A DNA stretch of 64,000 bases from Nymphaea colorata. Taxonomy: Eukaryota; Streptophyta; Magnoliopsida; Nymphaeales; Nymphaeaceae. Below the pieces are notes generated by a model that was given only the letters and a program-made list of their open reading frames with translations, was not told the DNA's origin and made no database searches. Position numbers and translations under genes: made by a program. Shown here one piece after another: positions 1 through 11,114 of the stretch. The stretch covers positions 4,295,224-4,359,223 of the forward strand of contig NC_045141.1 in assembly GCF_008831285.2 (NCBI RefSeq). Direction: 5' to 3'. The stretch's first letter is position 1, and every line of letters begins with the position of its first letter.

Positions 1-1690
1 CTTAGTCTTGAACCTATCTTTTGATCATGACATCTTTGGACACTTTTCTCCCGTCTTTTCAGTATTAAAAAAAGATAAAAAAACCAAAAACTTTAATTGG
101 CTGATAAAGGCGTTTAAGGCAAGAGGCAAGACTTGAGCCTATCACAAGGTAAATTGTGAGCTTCAACATGAAATTGGTGAAATATGTATAAACATAAAGA
201 CAAAAACTGAAGAAGAGCAACTAATTAAAATGATAAGTAAGCATTAAATAACAGTGCCAAATTAAACACTGCCAGATAATATGAACGCTTGACTTCACTT
301 GGGCCATGTGCAATTTGAAGGAGGTTAGTTCAATAACTCATTAAACTCAAACTAATTAAACAAGCTTGGCACAAACTAAATCAATTCAAATCATGAGATG
401 CTCGGTTCAACAAGAACTCTGCATAGATAATTCTTTGGACCAATGTACCTGAGTGGCAATAATTAACCAACAATGGAAAGGAAGGGACCGGGTCCATGTA
501 GATTTTGTAAAAACTCATGCAACAACTACTTTGGTATTTACTCTTATCTCTGGAATGAGGAAACATGGTTCTAGGCACTCCAAATTTTCCCTTACTAAAA
601 CCACACGAAATCGAGTTATAAAAAATGTTGGGAAGGAATTTCAAAAGAAGAAGAGCAATGTCAAAAATTGACATCTGAGTGAGTGCAGTCCAAATACAAG
701 AACAAGCTTCACCATAGAAATGTGAAGCTTAAGGAAGTCAGTAGTGTTCATTTATGAAATAATCCAGATTGAGGGCAAGCTTGATGAGGAGGTCGATCCA
801 GACAAGAACTAATGCAGCAAAAGATCTTCAAACCTGTTACATTAATGCTAGTCCAGGAATCAGCTGATCCGATGGACTAATTGTATCAACTGTACAAAAT
901 GCATCGGTCAGTGCTACTGACTCGGTTTATAATTGGCATGTTATTTAAATAATTAGAACACTAGAAAATAGACTTATTTTGAATTAATGTACGGCATGCA
1001 GTGCTCATTATCAATAAAATATGTGTGGAGTTTGAAACAAATTTACAACGACTAAATGCAAAACGTTTGTACGCTTTTTGGTTATGGACAACTACATACT
1101 ACACACACACACACACACACACATACATATATATAGATACAAAGAAGTTCTTACCATCTTACTGGAAAAGCTTTGGGATGTGGAAGTATGTATAAATTAA
1201 AGAGGGAAGAACTTAATTTTTACTACGATAACTTGTCCCTTGATCAGATAGAGCAATGCTTATTGTTCCACACATTAAATGCCGTTGGAACTAAGGGTGC
1301 ATTTGTTTCACCGCAGATTTGAGACCCACAATGTTCTGAGATCACTAGGATTTCAAATATTTGAATTTAAGCTTGAATACCCCCCATCCGATTTTATATC
1401 CATAGTTTTTTACATGTTACCTCGATATAAGATCCATATTACTAAGATCCTTAATTTACTTAGACTGAGGATCTTACAATGCGGACTCACAACAGAGCTA
1501 TCGAATACTACCTAATCAAGTGTGACAACCAGAAGGAAATTGAGAGATCGATCGAGAGCTTGTGTTGCCAAAATATGCAACTTTAAGCATTTCCCTGTCA
1601 TCGGCCTAGACCATCTAAATATTGATGGGCTAGAACATTAATTGATAAATTGACACGCCCCCTACTAACATTAATTGATAAATCAACACG
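1..1690. other. Intergenic, no gene recognised
   Basis: No reading frame here looks like a conserved protein. The short open frames lack domain signatures. The only structured element is a dinucleotide tract near 1,100. The stretch ends at the putative promoter of RLK copy A. Confidence 0.6.
1101..1135. repeat. (AC)n-(AT)n compound microsatellite
   Basis: About eleven AC units pass into ATAC/AT units. This is visible directly. Confidence 0.95.
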
Positions 1691-1740
1691 CCCTTCATAA
1701 TATGTATTTAAAAAAAAGACACCGTTTCTTGAAGAGAATC

Positions 1741-1747
1741 TATAAAA
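1741..1747 (+). promoter_or_regulatory. Candidate TATA box of RLK copy A
   Basis: TATAAAA lies 70 bp upstream of the ATG at 1,811, which opens a signal-peptide-like sequence. The spacing suits a plant core promoter. The gene downstream is broken, so the box is probably a relic. Confidence 0.5.
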
Positions 1748-1810
1748 GGGGCTTTGATTCCTTATCATGGTTATGCAGGCACAGAATTACCACCAACAAC
1801 TTCGGCTGGT

Positions 1811-2787
1811 ATGGCTGCAGCCAGTTTGTCACCTTTTCCCATAAGCATTCTTTTGTGTTGCTTCCTTACCTTGACTATGGTGCTTGGTGAGGAAGTGGTA
1901 TCACCAGTTTTTGTTTCTCTAAGCAATGTGACCGATTAATTTGCATTGCTATCCTTCAAATCCCAGGTCACCAGAGACCCTACAATGTACTCTCAAACTG
2001 GAACTCAAACATTTCCTTCTGCCAATGGAATGGAGTTTCATGCAGCCATAGTTCACAAACGGTTGTTGCTCTGAACCTCACCGACAAGGCACTTGAAGGT
2101 ACCCTCTCCCCATACATCAGCAATCTCTCCTTCTTACAAGTTCTTCACTCTCAAGCAACAGTTTCCATGGTCACCTTCTCATTGATTTTAGCCGCCTCCC
2201 TTTGTTGAAAATACTTTCTATATGGGGAAACCATTTTAAAGGGATAATTCCACAAACACTGAGCCATTGTCAAGGTCTCCAAACAATGTCAGCAAGGGGC
2301 AACTAGTTATATGGAAGCATCCCAAAGTTTCTAGGAAGTTTATCAGAACTCAAGTACTTAAACATTGGTGGTAATAGGCTCACTGGCACCATTCCAGTTG
2401 CTTTGGGTAATCTCTCAAAACTGGGGTGGTTTTTTATCAGTGAAAATCAGATACAGGGGAACATTCCTTCTAAGTTTGGAAGCCTAACCCACTTGATGGC
2501 CTTTAGCATGCAAAGGAACAATCTCAATGGTACACTGCCTGAGAGCTTGTTTACCTATCCGCTCTTTGGGGTTTGAGTTTCATGACCAATCAACTAACAG
2601 GGCATCTCCCAAAAGATGCTGGCCGCTTCCTGCCCAATCTCCGATGACTCTATATGCATATAAATAATTTTGATGGCCCTCTCCCAGATTCTCTTTCTAA
2701 TGCTACAAGACTTCAAGTTCTTAGTGCAGAAAGCAATAAATTTAGTGCTCCGATACCATTAGAATAGGTCGTCTGTCACAACTCAAG
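1811..2787 (+). pseudogene. LRR receptor-like kinase copy A, 5' part (signal peptide and LRRs)
   Basis: Ectodomain of a subfamily XII LRR-RLK, a family of plasma-membrane immune-type receptors. The ATG at 1,811 opens a hydrophobic signal peptide (MAAASLSPFPISILLCCFLT). An LRR N-terminal cap follows around 1,940-2,110, with readable WNGVSC and ALNLTDKALEGTLSPYIS in a shifted frame. Several 24-residue LRRs run from about 2,220 to 2,787 (LTGTIPVALGNLSKL, IQGNIPSKFGSLTHL, LNGTLPESLF). The frame is broken near 1,938, after 2,190, at a stop near 2,302, near 2,570, at a stop near 2,645, and near 2,766. Homology ends at about 2,787, where the sequence passes straight into what is intron in copy B. 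The remaining LRRs, the transmembrane segment and the first kinase exon are therefore deleted. It is a clear pseudogene. Confidence 0.9.
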
Positions 2788-4186
2788 TTCATTCATTCAT
2801 TTATTTATTTATATGTAAATCAGCTGGCTAACCTTTTTTTTTATTTTGTATTGTTTAAAACATTGCTAAAAATGCATTGATGATAGTCAATGTTTTGGCA
2901 ACCCTTTTTAGCATTGAGACCATTTTTAGGGTCACAAAATAAGAAAAGGAGTCATTCGTAACATTGGTAGCATACTGATTTCCACTATATATATATATAT
3001 ATATATATGTATAATTTGGTCTTGACTTACATGGTTTAGCTAATTTACTCTTTTGTGGTTTGCAATATAATATCAATAAATATATTAACTGATATGCAAA
3101 CACCCATGATCCTTCTAATCATCATGATTTGGTAGTTCACACATAAAGACACACGCAAGTGGTTCCTAGCTCAATAATGTGATGGTCATTGATAAAATCT
3201 TTTACATGGACAATACATTTGTTGTTCGTTTGGCTTGTGGTGTTGCATGCTAGTCTTTGCATTGTTTTATGCTCATGTACACATGTGTTATTTGCAGGTC
3301 CTCAACAGACAGGAATCTTCAATTGATCTTCTTCTTTCAACAGAAGTTATAATTTTTTTTTTCTTTCTTGTATAAAAGAATCGTAATTGTAAATACCTTT
3401 CTAACTAATGGTTTAAGACTGGCTAATAATTGGCACTATTGAATAATTTACTTGATTTAGGAGCCATTTAAGAGAACCTTGAGATAGGTCACTGGAGAAT
3501 TAGAAGTAAGATGAGTTTAATTAGGCCTTTATGTTGTGATCATTGCGCCAACCAATTAATGAATGTCAACAAATCTCACATGCCCCATAGAAAAAATCTG
3601 GATATGTGTTTGAATTCTTTTAAGAGCACTTGAATATCATATATATAGGACGTCAGTTCAAAATAGACTTGGGCAACGGCCAGCCCGGCTTGATAAGAAC
3701 TGGGTTCGAGCTGGCCTGATGTCCGAAATCCGAGCCTAGGACCGGTGCAGTTCCATAAAAATTATTTTTAAATATAAAATAAATTTTTTGAATATAAAAT
3801 ATATTTTAAATAACAATATATATTAATAATAAAATAAAATTAATATTTAAAATTTATCGGGATGGATCAGACCCCCGTCGGGCTAACCCAGGTTGGCCCG
3901 ATACATTATCGGGCGGGCTCAAACCTGGGCCGGCTCTGGTGAGGTAGCCGTTGGGTACCTGGCCGATAACTATGTCTAGCTCTAAATCGTAATCTTGTAT
4001 TCCTTTTTAGATGTATATATGAGAATACAACAAGAGAAAGGCAGGATTGGAGGTTCATCTGCTTAAGTCCATTAATTTCCAGGCCTCTTGCCCAAAACCA
4101 ATTAGTGTGATTGTGTCATAGATGAGCGTTAGCCAATTATATTATGCTTGCTAATCATGTCTATTATTGTTGGATGGTTGAATTAG
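2788..4186 (+). other. Intron-derived region of RLK copy A
   Basis: This matches, inverted, the copy B intron (about 48,750-47,918). The shared sequence includes the stretch around 2,850-2,960 and the stretch before the last exon from about 3,990. It contains a (TA)n tract at about 2,984-3,008 and a MITE at 3,664-3,978. The 3' end carries an intron acceptor (...GAATTAG) at 4,186. Confidence 0.75.
3664..3978. mobile_element. hAT-like MITE in the RLK intron
   Basis: A 315-bp non-coding element with GC-rich ends and an AT-rich core. The ends are imperfect inverted repeats (TAGACTTGGGCAACGGCC against the complement of GGCCGATAACTATGTCTA). Imperfect 8-bp flanking duplications are GTTCAAAA (3,656-3,663) and GCTCTAAA (3,979-3,986). 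The matching intron of copy D (near 54,290) reads through the junction without the element, so D looks like an empty site. Copy B keeps only the last ~20 bp of the element near 48,121-48,139. Confidence 0.75.
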
Positions 4187-4547
4187 AATTTGGGATGGCT
4201 GGAAAGGTGTCAACCAAAGCTGATGTCTACACTCCGGAATTCTCCTTCTTGAGGTGTTTACAGGAAGAAAGCCTACTGAAGAACAGTTTGATGGGGATTT
4301 TAGCTTGAGGCAATGGGTAGCTGAAGCATTTCCTGTTGCAATTTCAGATGTCATTGACAGCCATATTTTCAACGAAAGTGACACTACTCCAACTGAAAGA
4401 TCAGCTGCTATGATTGAACTGCTGGTGATGATCATGGAGATAGGCTTGTCATGTTCAAGGGTGTCTCCAAATGAGAGAATGGACATGAAGGAAGTGGTTG
4501 TAGGGCTGAGAAGGATACGACAGAAGATACAAATGATAAAAGGATAA
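4187..4547 (+). pseudogene. LRR-RLK copy A, last exon (kinase C-lobe)
   Basis: Second exon of the kinase, starting after the acceptor AG at 4,186 in the APE-FG phase typical of subfamily XII genes. It reads FGMAGKVSTKADVY, then breaks by about one base near 4,232 and resumes as EVFTGRKPTEEQFDGDFSLR. Further on are VAEAFPVAISDVIDSH and a tail with RMDMKEVVVGLRRIRQKI, ending at TAA 4,545-4,547. This is the best-preserved last exon of the four copies; only the single frameshift is evident. Upstream kinase subdomains I-VIII are absent from copy A. Confidence 0.9.
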
Positions 4548-4889
4548 TTCAAATATATTCATAGGTACAATGGGATTTAATTCTAGGGCACCAGCCATTG
4601 GCAAAAATAGTTGGAGGTGGAAATGTAGTTTGATTGCTGTCATTGAGAGCTCTCACTTGCATTTCTCAATTACAGTTGCATATAGGATTTAATAAAGATA
4701 TGCTTAATATGCTTGTGTGTTCTATTCCTAAGGCATTCGGGTGATCAATCTTGTAGAACAACTCGCACATTTCCAGTGCAAGTTACGTGTAAGATGCTTG
4801 GAACTTTGTTCATTATTGCGGTTTGTGCCTTATTCTAAGTAAGATCACCTCAATAGCCGGAGTTTTGATAAATCCTCAGCACAATTTCT
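4548..4889. other. 3' flank of RLK copy A, shared with copies B and D
   Basis: No gene is seen. The segment around 4,640-4,700 recurs inverted near 53,700-53,790 (copy D flank), and parts recur near 47,470-47,530 (copy B flank). The flank was therefore part of the duplicated unit. Confidence 0.65.
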
Positions 4890-5460
4890 CAAACCTATCA
4901 AAAAAATGCACAACAAGAAGAATGAACAAAAATACATAATTCCGGTAAGTTTTGGACTGAATTCAATTTTATCAAAAGAAGAGCCCATGAAAGAGGAGGA
5001 TGAGAATTTTATGTGTGAGCATCATGTGTTATTGGAGCATGCTATATGTGATGGCCCTCTAACAAAGGACCATGTGTTATGGACTTAAAATGACAAAAAG
5101 GACCAAATGACCCAGTTAGTTAAATAGAAGACCCCTCCCCCTACAAGTAAATGTGAAACTTGGAAAATCTTCATTCTATTTCCTAGGAATTGAATCCACC
5201 ATTGTTAAAAGGAAGCTTGGTGTTGTCTCAAAGAAATTAATATCTTTAATCTTTTCAAGCATACAAAAATGCATGATGCCAAACCCATGCACACGCCGAT
5301 GGCAACATTCATAAAATTATTTGCTGGTCATAGTTCGAAGTTCAAGGATGCTACTTTATATTCATGTATTGTAGGAGCATTGCAATATGTGTCCCTCACC
5401 CAGCTTGACATTGCCTTCTATGCAAATCAGGTTGTTTGCATCCCAAAATTTGTTTAAGGC
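4890..5460 (+). pseudogene. Ty1/copia pol fragment in RLK 3' flank (copy A)
   Basis: Remnant of a copia polyprotein around the RT/RNase H junction. FLGIES (about 5,180) is followed by MHDAKPMHTPMATFIKL (5,269) and LYSCIVGALQYVSLTQLDIA (to about 5,415), which is the conserved end of copia RT. A stop follows CIPKFV at 5,457. No LTR is visible nearby. Equivalent fragments lie inverted at 52.8-53.3 kb and 46.7-47.0 kb, so insertion predates the RLK duplications. Confidence 0.75.
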
Positions 5461-5589
5461 AGGTTGTGTTCATTCTCCACACATTTCATATTCACCCAAA
5501 CATTATCTTCAACCTATATGTGGTGTGGTATTTGGTAAAAAAATTAAAACTTTATGAGGCGAAGGAAATAAAATCTTTTTAAAGGAAAG

Positions 5590-6180
5590 TATTGCATAAA
5601 CTTTTATCAAGACACTTAGAGAGAGTGAGATAAAGATTTTTAAGAGAGAGAAAATATAGATGGAGAAAAACTAGTAAAAGAGCAAGAGATTTTAAGAGAA
5701 AAATAAGGGAGAGAGAGAAACAAAAATTTATAAGTGAGTGGAACGAAATAATGCGAGAAACTAGTAGAAGAGAAGGAGATTTTAGTTAAAAAACTAGTAG
5801 AAGAGCAAGAGATTTTAAGATAAACATGAGAGAGAGAGTGAAAGAGAGAGAAAGAGAGAGAGGAAGAGATAAATATTTTTAAGAGAAAAAAACTAGTAAA
5901 AGAACAAGGGAATTTAAGAGAAAAATGAGTGCGAGAGGGAGAGAGAAATAAAGATTTTGAAGAGAAAGAAAATAAATAAAGAGAGAAAAAATAGTAGAAT
6001 AGCAAAAGATTTTAAGAAAAAATGGGAGAGAGAGAAATGTAAAGATTTTTAAGGGAGAAAAGAAATAGAGAAAGGAAATTTGTGAAGATAGATTTTAAGG
6101 AATAATAAGAAAGATATAAAGATTCTAAGAGAAAAAAATGAGAGAGCAAAGAAAAAAAGGAAGAAAAAATTATCTAACAA
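5590..6180 (+). repeat. ~600-bp purine-rich degenerate minisatellite
   Basis: This is almost pure purine on the + strand. Repeats resemble AACTAGTAGAAGAGCAAGAG followed by ATTTTAAGAGAAAA and GAGAGA runs, with a variable period. Pyrimidine-rich counterparts lie at 52,190-52,760 and 45,840-46,050. Confidence 0.85.
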
Positions 6181-7600
6181 TGAGATATTTTAAGACCTCT
6201 TTTTTTTATATAGAAATTTAAATTTATGGATCATATTGAAAATTTTCAACTTCAATACTTTTTTGGAAGTGAGAGAGGAACTTGTGCTTCAATCCCATTA
6301 GGAAGACACTCTTTTAAAGGTGGATCACTTCATTAAGACTGCAAATAGGATGACCAATAGGGATTTTATCAAGGGAATGAGGATTTGAAGGATGTCAAAA
6401 CTAATTGTAGCATTCCTGATTTGGACAATCCCAACCTCAAAAAACAATATAAAATAAAAAAAAATCCCACCAATCATAGTTCATCCATCTATCCATAGAA
6501 AAATCAACTGGCCATACATGCACATTATCTATTTGTAGAGATATAACAAAGGCATACACTCAATGGAAGTAAAAAATAAAATGGAAAAAAAAAAGAAAAA
6601 GAAAAAACATATCATGCCTATTTGTGTTGATGAAATAAACAAGACTTGACTTCAGTTGCTCATGGCTGTTGGCTCTAAATAAGAAATTTCAAGAGGGAAG
6701 AGAAAGAAAAAATGAGACTACATGCCTCACGATGGTATGTGCTGGGGTGAAAGATTCCCCAACACGACAGAACAAACTTGCTAGGCTAGGCTGGCCCGAC
6801 TCTGAGTCGGTATTGGAGGCTCATTCTGTTCAATATACACATTTAAACCCCACCTCTCCACTTTGTTTTTTTTTTCTTTCTCTCTCTCTAAAATCTTTTT
6901 CGCCATAATGCTGACATTTGGCTTCCTTATTACGTTGATTCTTTTTAAAAACTCTTTAGTGCATCCCCAAACATTTCTTAAAAACTAGTGATGTATCGCC
7001 GAAGTTTTGAAGATATTAGAAAAGGAAACCTTTTAGTAATAAAAGTTGACATCAAACCGGCTACATGTCAGACAGAAGCATGATGGTCTGACTCTGCCCA
7101 ATAACTAAATGGGCCAGACTCAAACTGATAAGAAGACCTTCATGAATGCATAGAGACCGATTTTTTTGAGCATCAGACCACTCCCACCTGACCTGATGCA
7201 CAGCCAGCATTAAAGGTGTTGTAGTATGTGCTGGGGTAAGTCACAAGCGAGCTCTATTAGGACAGTGTTTTATAGGATAGTGGTTTCTGAGTGGGCATTA
7301 TTTACATATTTTAGTTAAGAAATTTAGGTCAGGCTGAGATACCAGAGAAACTTTGACATAGAACCTACAAAAAAGTGTTCATCTCGGGGCCTAGACTACA
7401 TTTTTTTTTAAGAAGCCCGAGAATTTGGGATTTGATGTGGAATGCAAGTTCATACTTGTAAGCAATAACACATTGCACCAAACATGCTATTTTAGTGCAC
7501 CAAAATTTTGTGTGTCAGTATGATTAATGACAAATATGTTTCTGTTTAAATAGAAAAAAGAAATTTGTTTTACAGATAAAAAAATTTGAAAAAAGTGAAA
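6181..7600. other. Non-coding block of the inverted duplication (left arm)
   Basis: No gene is recognised. It matches the reverse complement of about 50,860-52,180, for example the T-rich motif and CTCTCCACTTTG around 6,840-6,900 against 51,415-51,490. The part after about 7,440 also recurs inverted at 36,690-36,840. Confidence 0.7.
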
Positions 7601-7609
7601 AGGCTCAAA

Positions 7610-8600
7610 AAGACAGTTCTTTTTCTCTAATTTCAAAGATGCCCCATTTTTCCTTTTCTTTTGGCATATGATTGTCTGTATTCCTTTATTGTTTTTGGCA
7701 ATGTTTGCAAAATCATTGACAATTTGTCACTTAATTATATGTTCTCTCTCTCTTTCTGCCTTTATCTAGATATCGTGCCTTTCCATGTAACATAAGCAAA
7801 AGAATTGGAACTGCCTCGTCATTCACATGGTAAGATGGATAGACTTTAAATCTCATTTTCCATCTTGATCACATGTCCAATTGAACCGTTCCAAAAAAAA
7901 AAATAGAAATGGGAAAAAAATTAATCTCTGATTAAGGAATAGATTGTCTTCAGAATTAAGAAATAACATCCGACTGGATTCGTTCTCAAATTCTGATATA
8001 TATAAGTATCGGATCGGATACGGATAATGATGAGATTTTATTTTAAGTAATTACTCATATCCAATGCTACCTTTTGAAAATCTTCTAGATACAGTTCAAA
8101 ATTCGGATTCGGATTGTGAAACCAGATCTTGAATTCAAATTCAGAGATGATATCTCTCCAATGTAAGAGTAGACATGAAGGAGGTAATCTCCAGGCTTAA
8201 AAGGATATGACATCTTCTTCTATTGAAAAATGACACAAATAAACAACTTCTTTTTCATTTTTCTAAAATAAATAGGGTGTTTAGTTATTTTTGCTCCCGG
8301 CTCATTTCTTTTCCCAATGACTTGTCAAAAAACTTTCTTTGTTTCATAACAGTGACGCCATCCCCATCTCTTGGGCATGGTTGTGGTGCTTTTGAATCTG
8401 CTAAGAATAACTTTTATCGCAAAACCAAAAGGCCACCACCCAAATACACAAAATAAAAATGTAAAATATTAGAATACAATTCGAGTTTGGATATGAATGA
8501 CCATGGATCCGATTTAAGTAAAATATATTCTTGACAGTACGGATACTTGTATACTCAGATTCGAGTTTGGATATGAATTAAGAAAAGTTGTATCCAAATT
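7610..8600 (+). repeat. Repeat R1 with degenerate GGATTCAGATT words (copy 1)
   Basis: Starts with the shared segment containing TTTCAAAGATGCCCC and TTTTGGCATATGATTGT. It passes through AATTGAACCGTTCC and an A-run into imperfect repeats of ATCCGACTGGATTCG type. Other copies lie at 19,095, 24,235, 36,680 (inverted) and 50,790 (inverted). It is non-coding. Confidence 0.75.
8164..8213 (+). pseudogene. Scrap of RLK last exon inside R1
   Basis: About 50 bp reading VRVDMKEVISRLKRI then stop. This is the C-terminal tail of an RLK kinase exon, related to but distinct from copies A-D. The same RLK tail occurs at 49,790-50,048. Confidence 0.55.
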
Positions 8601-9530
8601 TGGATGCGAGGCTATATAAGAAAGAAATCCATTAATTCCACATCAAACCTTAATAAAGAGCAGCAGAGAAATGAATCTAACCAAGCTGGCCCGGTAGTTG
8701 AAGCTACCAGACCCTGGCTCGAACTGATTCTGTTGTTACCAAGGACACATTGACAGTCCAATAAATGAATTAGCGGAACACAAGCAGATCCTTTCAAATA
8801 TAGGCCCATTTTTATTCTACTATGAATCTATTAAAAAATGAACCAGATCCATGGAACACTTGTTATAGGAATTTTTAAGGCAAATTAGTAAGGCAGTAAT
8901 AATGTGTTACTGCTGACATAGAATCACACATAACTCGTCAAACAAATGATCAGCAAAGAAGCTGCACCGCTGACATGCTAATTGATCCCATCACTCTTCT
9001 TGTGCTTATAACTTATAACTTCAAATTCTGTGTCACTTATTTTGCTGTCATGACACATTGTCCACTAATTTCCAACTGTTGACTCAGACTATATTCACTT
9101 TTTGTGTTTAAGGGAGACTACATTTTCTTCTTGTGTAAACTAAAAATAACTTGTGGAAGCTAAAGTTCAAAGAGCTCATTTATACTAATGGGTTGTAAAA
9201 AGAGGTAACAGCTTGCCAGATCAAATCTCACCTCATCATCTGAATGGAACTGCTAGCAAGTTGTATAGGTTATGTTCATAATCTATAGTTTGACCTGGGA
9301 TTGACAAATATTAGCTGCACCCCAGCTATTGTCGGCTCATTTTTTATGTTTCCACCGGCAAACATCAAAGCACATGTTCTAACTAAGGTACCTGCAGGTT
9401 CTAGTGAATACAGCTTTCAGACTTGGAAGGTTAAATGGTCAATGACATATCACCAGTTATTTCTTTTCAGAGTATAACCATGGTTTCTTGAGTCCCATTT
9501 GGATGAGCTTATGATTTCTATAACCATGTG
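8601..9530. other. Intergenic, no gene recognised
   Basis: No conserved frame is visible. The later part may be the degraded downstream end of the copia gag fragment that follows, because short frames on the - strand continue to about 9,300 without clear motifs. Confidence 0.45.
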
Positions 9531-9539
9531 AAGCTTGCC

Positions 9540-10552
9540 AGTTCAACTATAGTGGATTCTCCTCCTAACATCCCAAGAGCACTGGGTGAACCAAATACCT
9601 GCAGGGAATTCTGTCGTCTTGCCAGCCAAGCATGACACGGTCTGTCGAGTGTACCACCATAAGAAAGAGGGAGAGATAGACCCCTGGCACCGTAACGGCA
9701 TGGCCCCATCTCCTCTCAAGACCAGCACATTTTCGTCTTATATAGCACTGATGTCGATGACAATGAAGTCGGCGGCAATGAAGATCCGGCGGCTGCAGGG
9801 GATGACCTCGGCCAGGTTCCAGTGGAAGCTGAACTAGTTACGAGGAATGTGACGACGTGAATCTTGCTTCACGTTGTTTTTCTTCCTGTAGAACTAAAGC
9901 ATAAACTTTGTTAATTTTGGGCAAAGGATTAAGTAGTAAAATTTGACCACGAATTGCTCCCTATAAGTCGTTTAGCCCCATCAAGAATTGGATTACTCTT
10001 TCTCTTTGAATATGATCTGAGTAAATTCTCATAGCACCACATGAACAAGACGGTATGGGAGAATAAGAGTTAAGTTCATCCCATAACGCCTTAGTGTTTG
10101 TGTAGTACATAGTAAATGATAAAGTCTCTTGTTGAAGTCGACATATAGAACTGCAGTTGATATATTCTTGGTGCTAAACTCTGAGTAAACCTGTTTTTTA
10201 AATCTTTCCGTACATCTTGAGCAGAAGTAGCATAAGCAATACAGCAGCAATTTCTTTGCTAATAGAATTTAAAATCCATGAAAGAATCATATTATTGCAT
10301 CTAACCCTTAAGGCACGATTCTTATCTCCTTCTTTTGGCTCTTTGATAAATCCATTTACCAAGCCTAATTTATTTTTGCTGACAAGGCCATTACCATGGC
10401 TCTACTCCAAATGGAAAATTGTCACTGTTAAGTGCTTGAGATACCAACACACTTTCGGGGTTATCAGAATGATGTAAAAAGAAGGAATCAGTCATCACTT
10501 GAGAATTTTCTGAATTACTCATGTCCCCATTATTCTTTTCTTGGTCTGCCAT
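9540..10552 (-). pseudogene. Ty1/copia gag pseudogene
   Basis: The - strand ATG at 10,552 opens a copia-type Gag N-terminus (MADQEKNNGDMSNSENSQVM, then FFLHHSDNPESVLVSQAL). A shifted-frame gag core follows, with LWDELNSYSPILPS near 10,060 and IQFLMGLNDLQGAIRGQILL near 9,960. The segment around 9,640-9,580 looks like a decayed zinc-knuckle region. Multiple frameshifts and stops are present and no pol follows. The leader and LTR of this copia type lie to the right in the same orientation (11.1, 16-18, 22.4-23.6 kb). Confidence 0.8.
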
Positions 10553-10586
10553 AGTTCCTTCTTACTGTTCTTAGAGAAGGAAGACA

Positions 10587-10805
10587 ATGGTCAGCTGGGC
10601 TTCCGCAAAAAACGATCACTTGCATCTCTTCCTGTCATCGCGCAAAGATCGATCTGGAGACATGACCATGGAGGGAGAGGAGCCAGAGATATATGAGGGG
10701 ATGAGGGTTCACTTCCCCCTTTCCTTCGGCAAGCAGGCCAAGCAGCAGGTCTCCCTTGAGCAGCAGCAGACGTCTTCCTCCTCCTTTTCCGGCTCCAAGT
10801 ATTGA
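10587..10805 (+). CDS. Exon-like ORF antisense in a copia leader
   Basis: An open frame of 72 codons, clearly more GC-rich than its surroundings, containing PEIYEGMRVHFPLSFGKQAK and a serine-rich end (SSSSFSGSKY). An inner ATG gives a product starting MEGEEPEIYEG. It lies just upstream of the gag ATG on the opposite strand, within what should be the copia 5' leader. A GT near 10,799 could act as a donor. The composition and protein-like motif suggest a captured first exon of a plant gene, but I cannot name it. It could also be chance. Confidence 0.35.
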   Translation: MVSWASAKNDHLHLFLSSRKDRSGDMTMEGEEPEIYEGMRVHFPLSFGKQAKQQVSLEQQQTSSSSFSGSKY

Positions 10806-11114
10806 CTCCACGACTTCCAAAACTCAAATTCTCTTGATGCCGAGAAAGAGAAAAAAACTAACCTTCAGGAAATAGAGAAGCCATAGTTGCAGGGCCGAGA
10901 GTGAAATAGAGAGGAGTGAATGACGATCTTCGATGAATCCCAACTCGGTGGTGTTCGTTCGATGCAAACAGAGCAGGCTTCATGAATTTCTGCTTTGATG
11001 TACACGTTCAATGGGCAGAAAATCCAGGGATCTAAGAATATCACCATCAAGCTCTCCTCAGAGAAAACGGAGAAATAGTTCAAAGCATGCCCAGAAAAAA
11101 AAAAAACACCTCAT

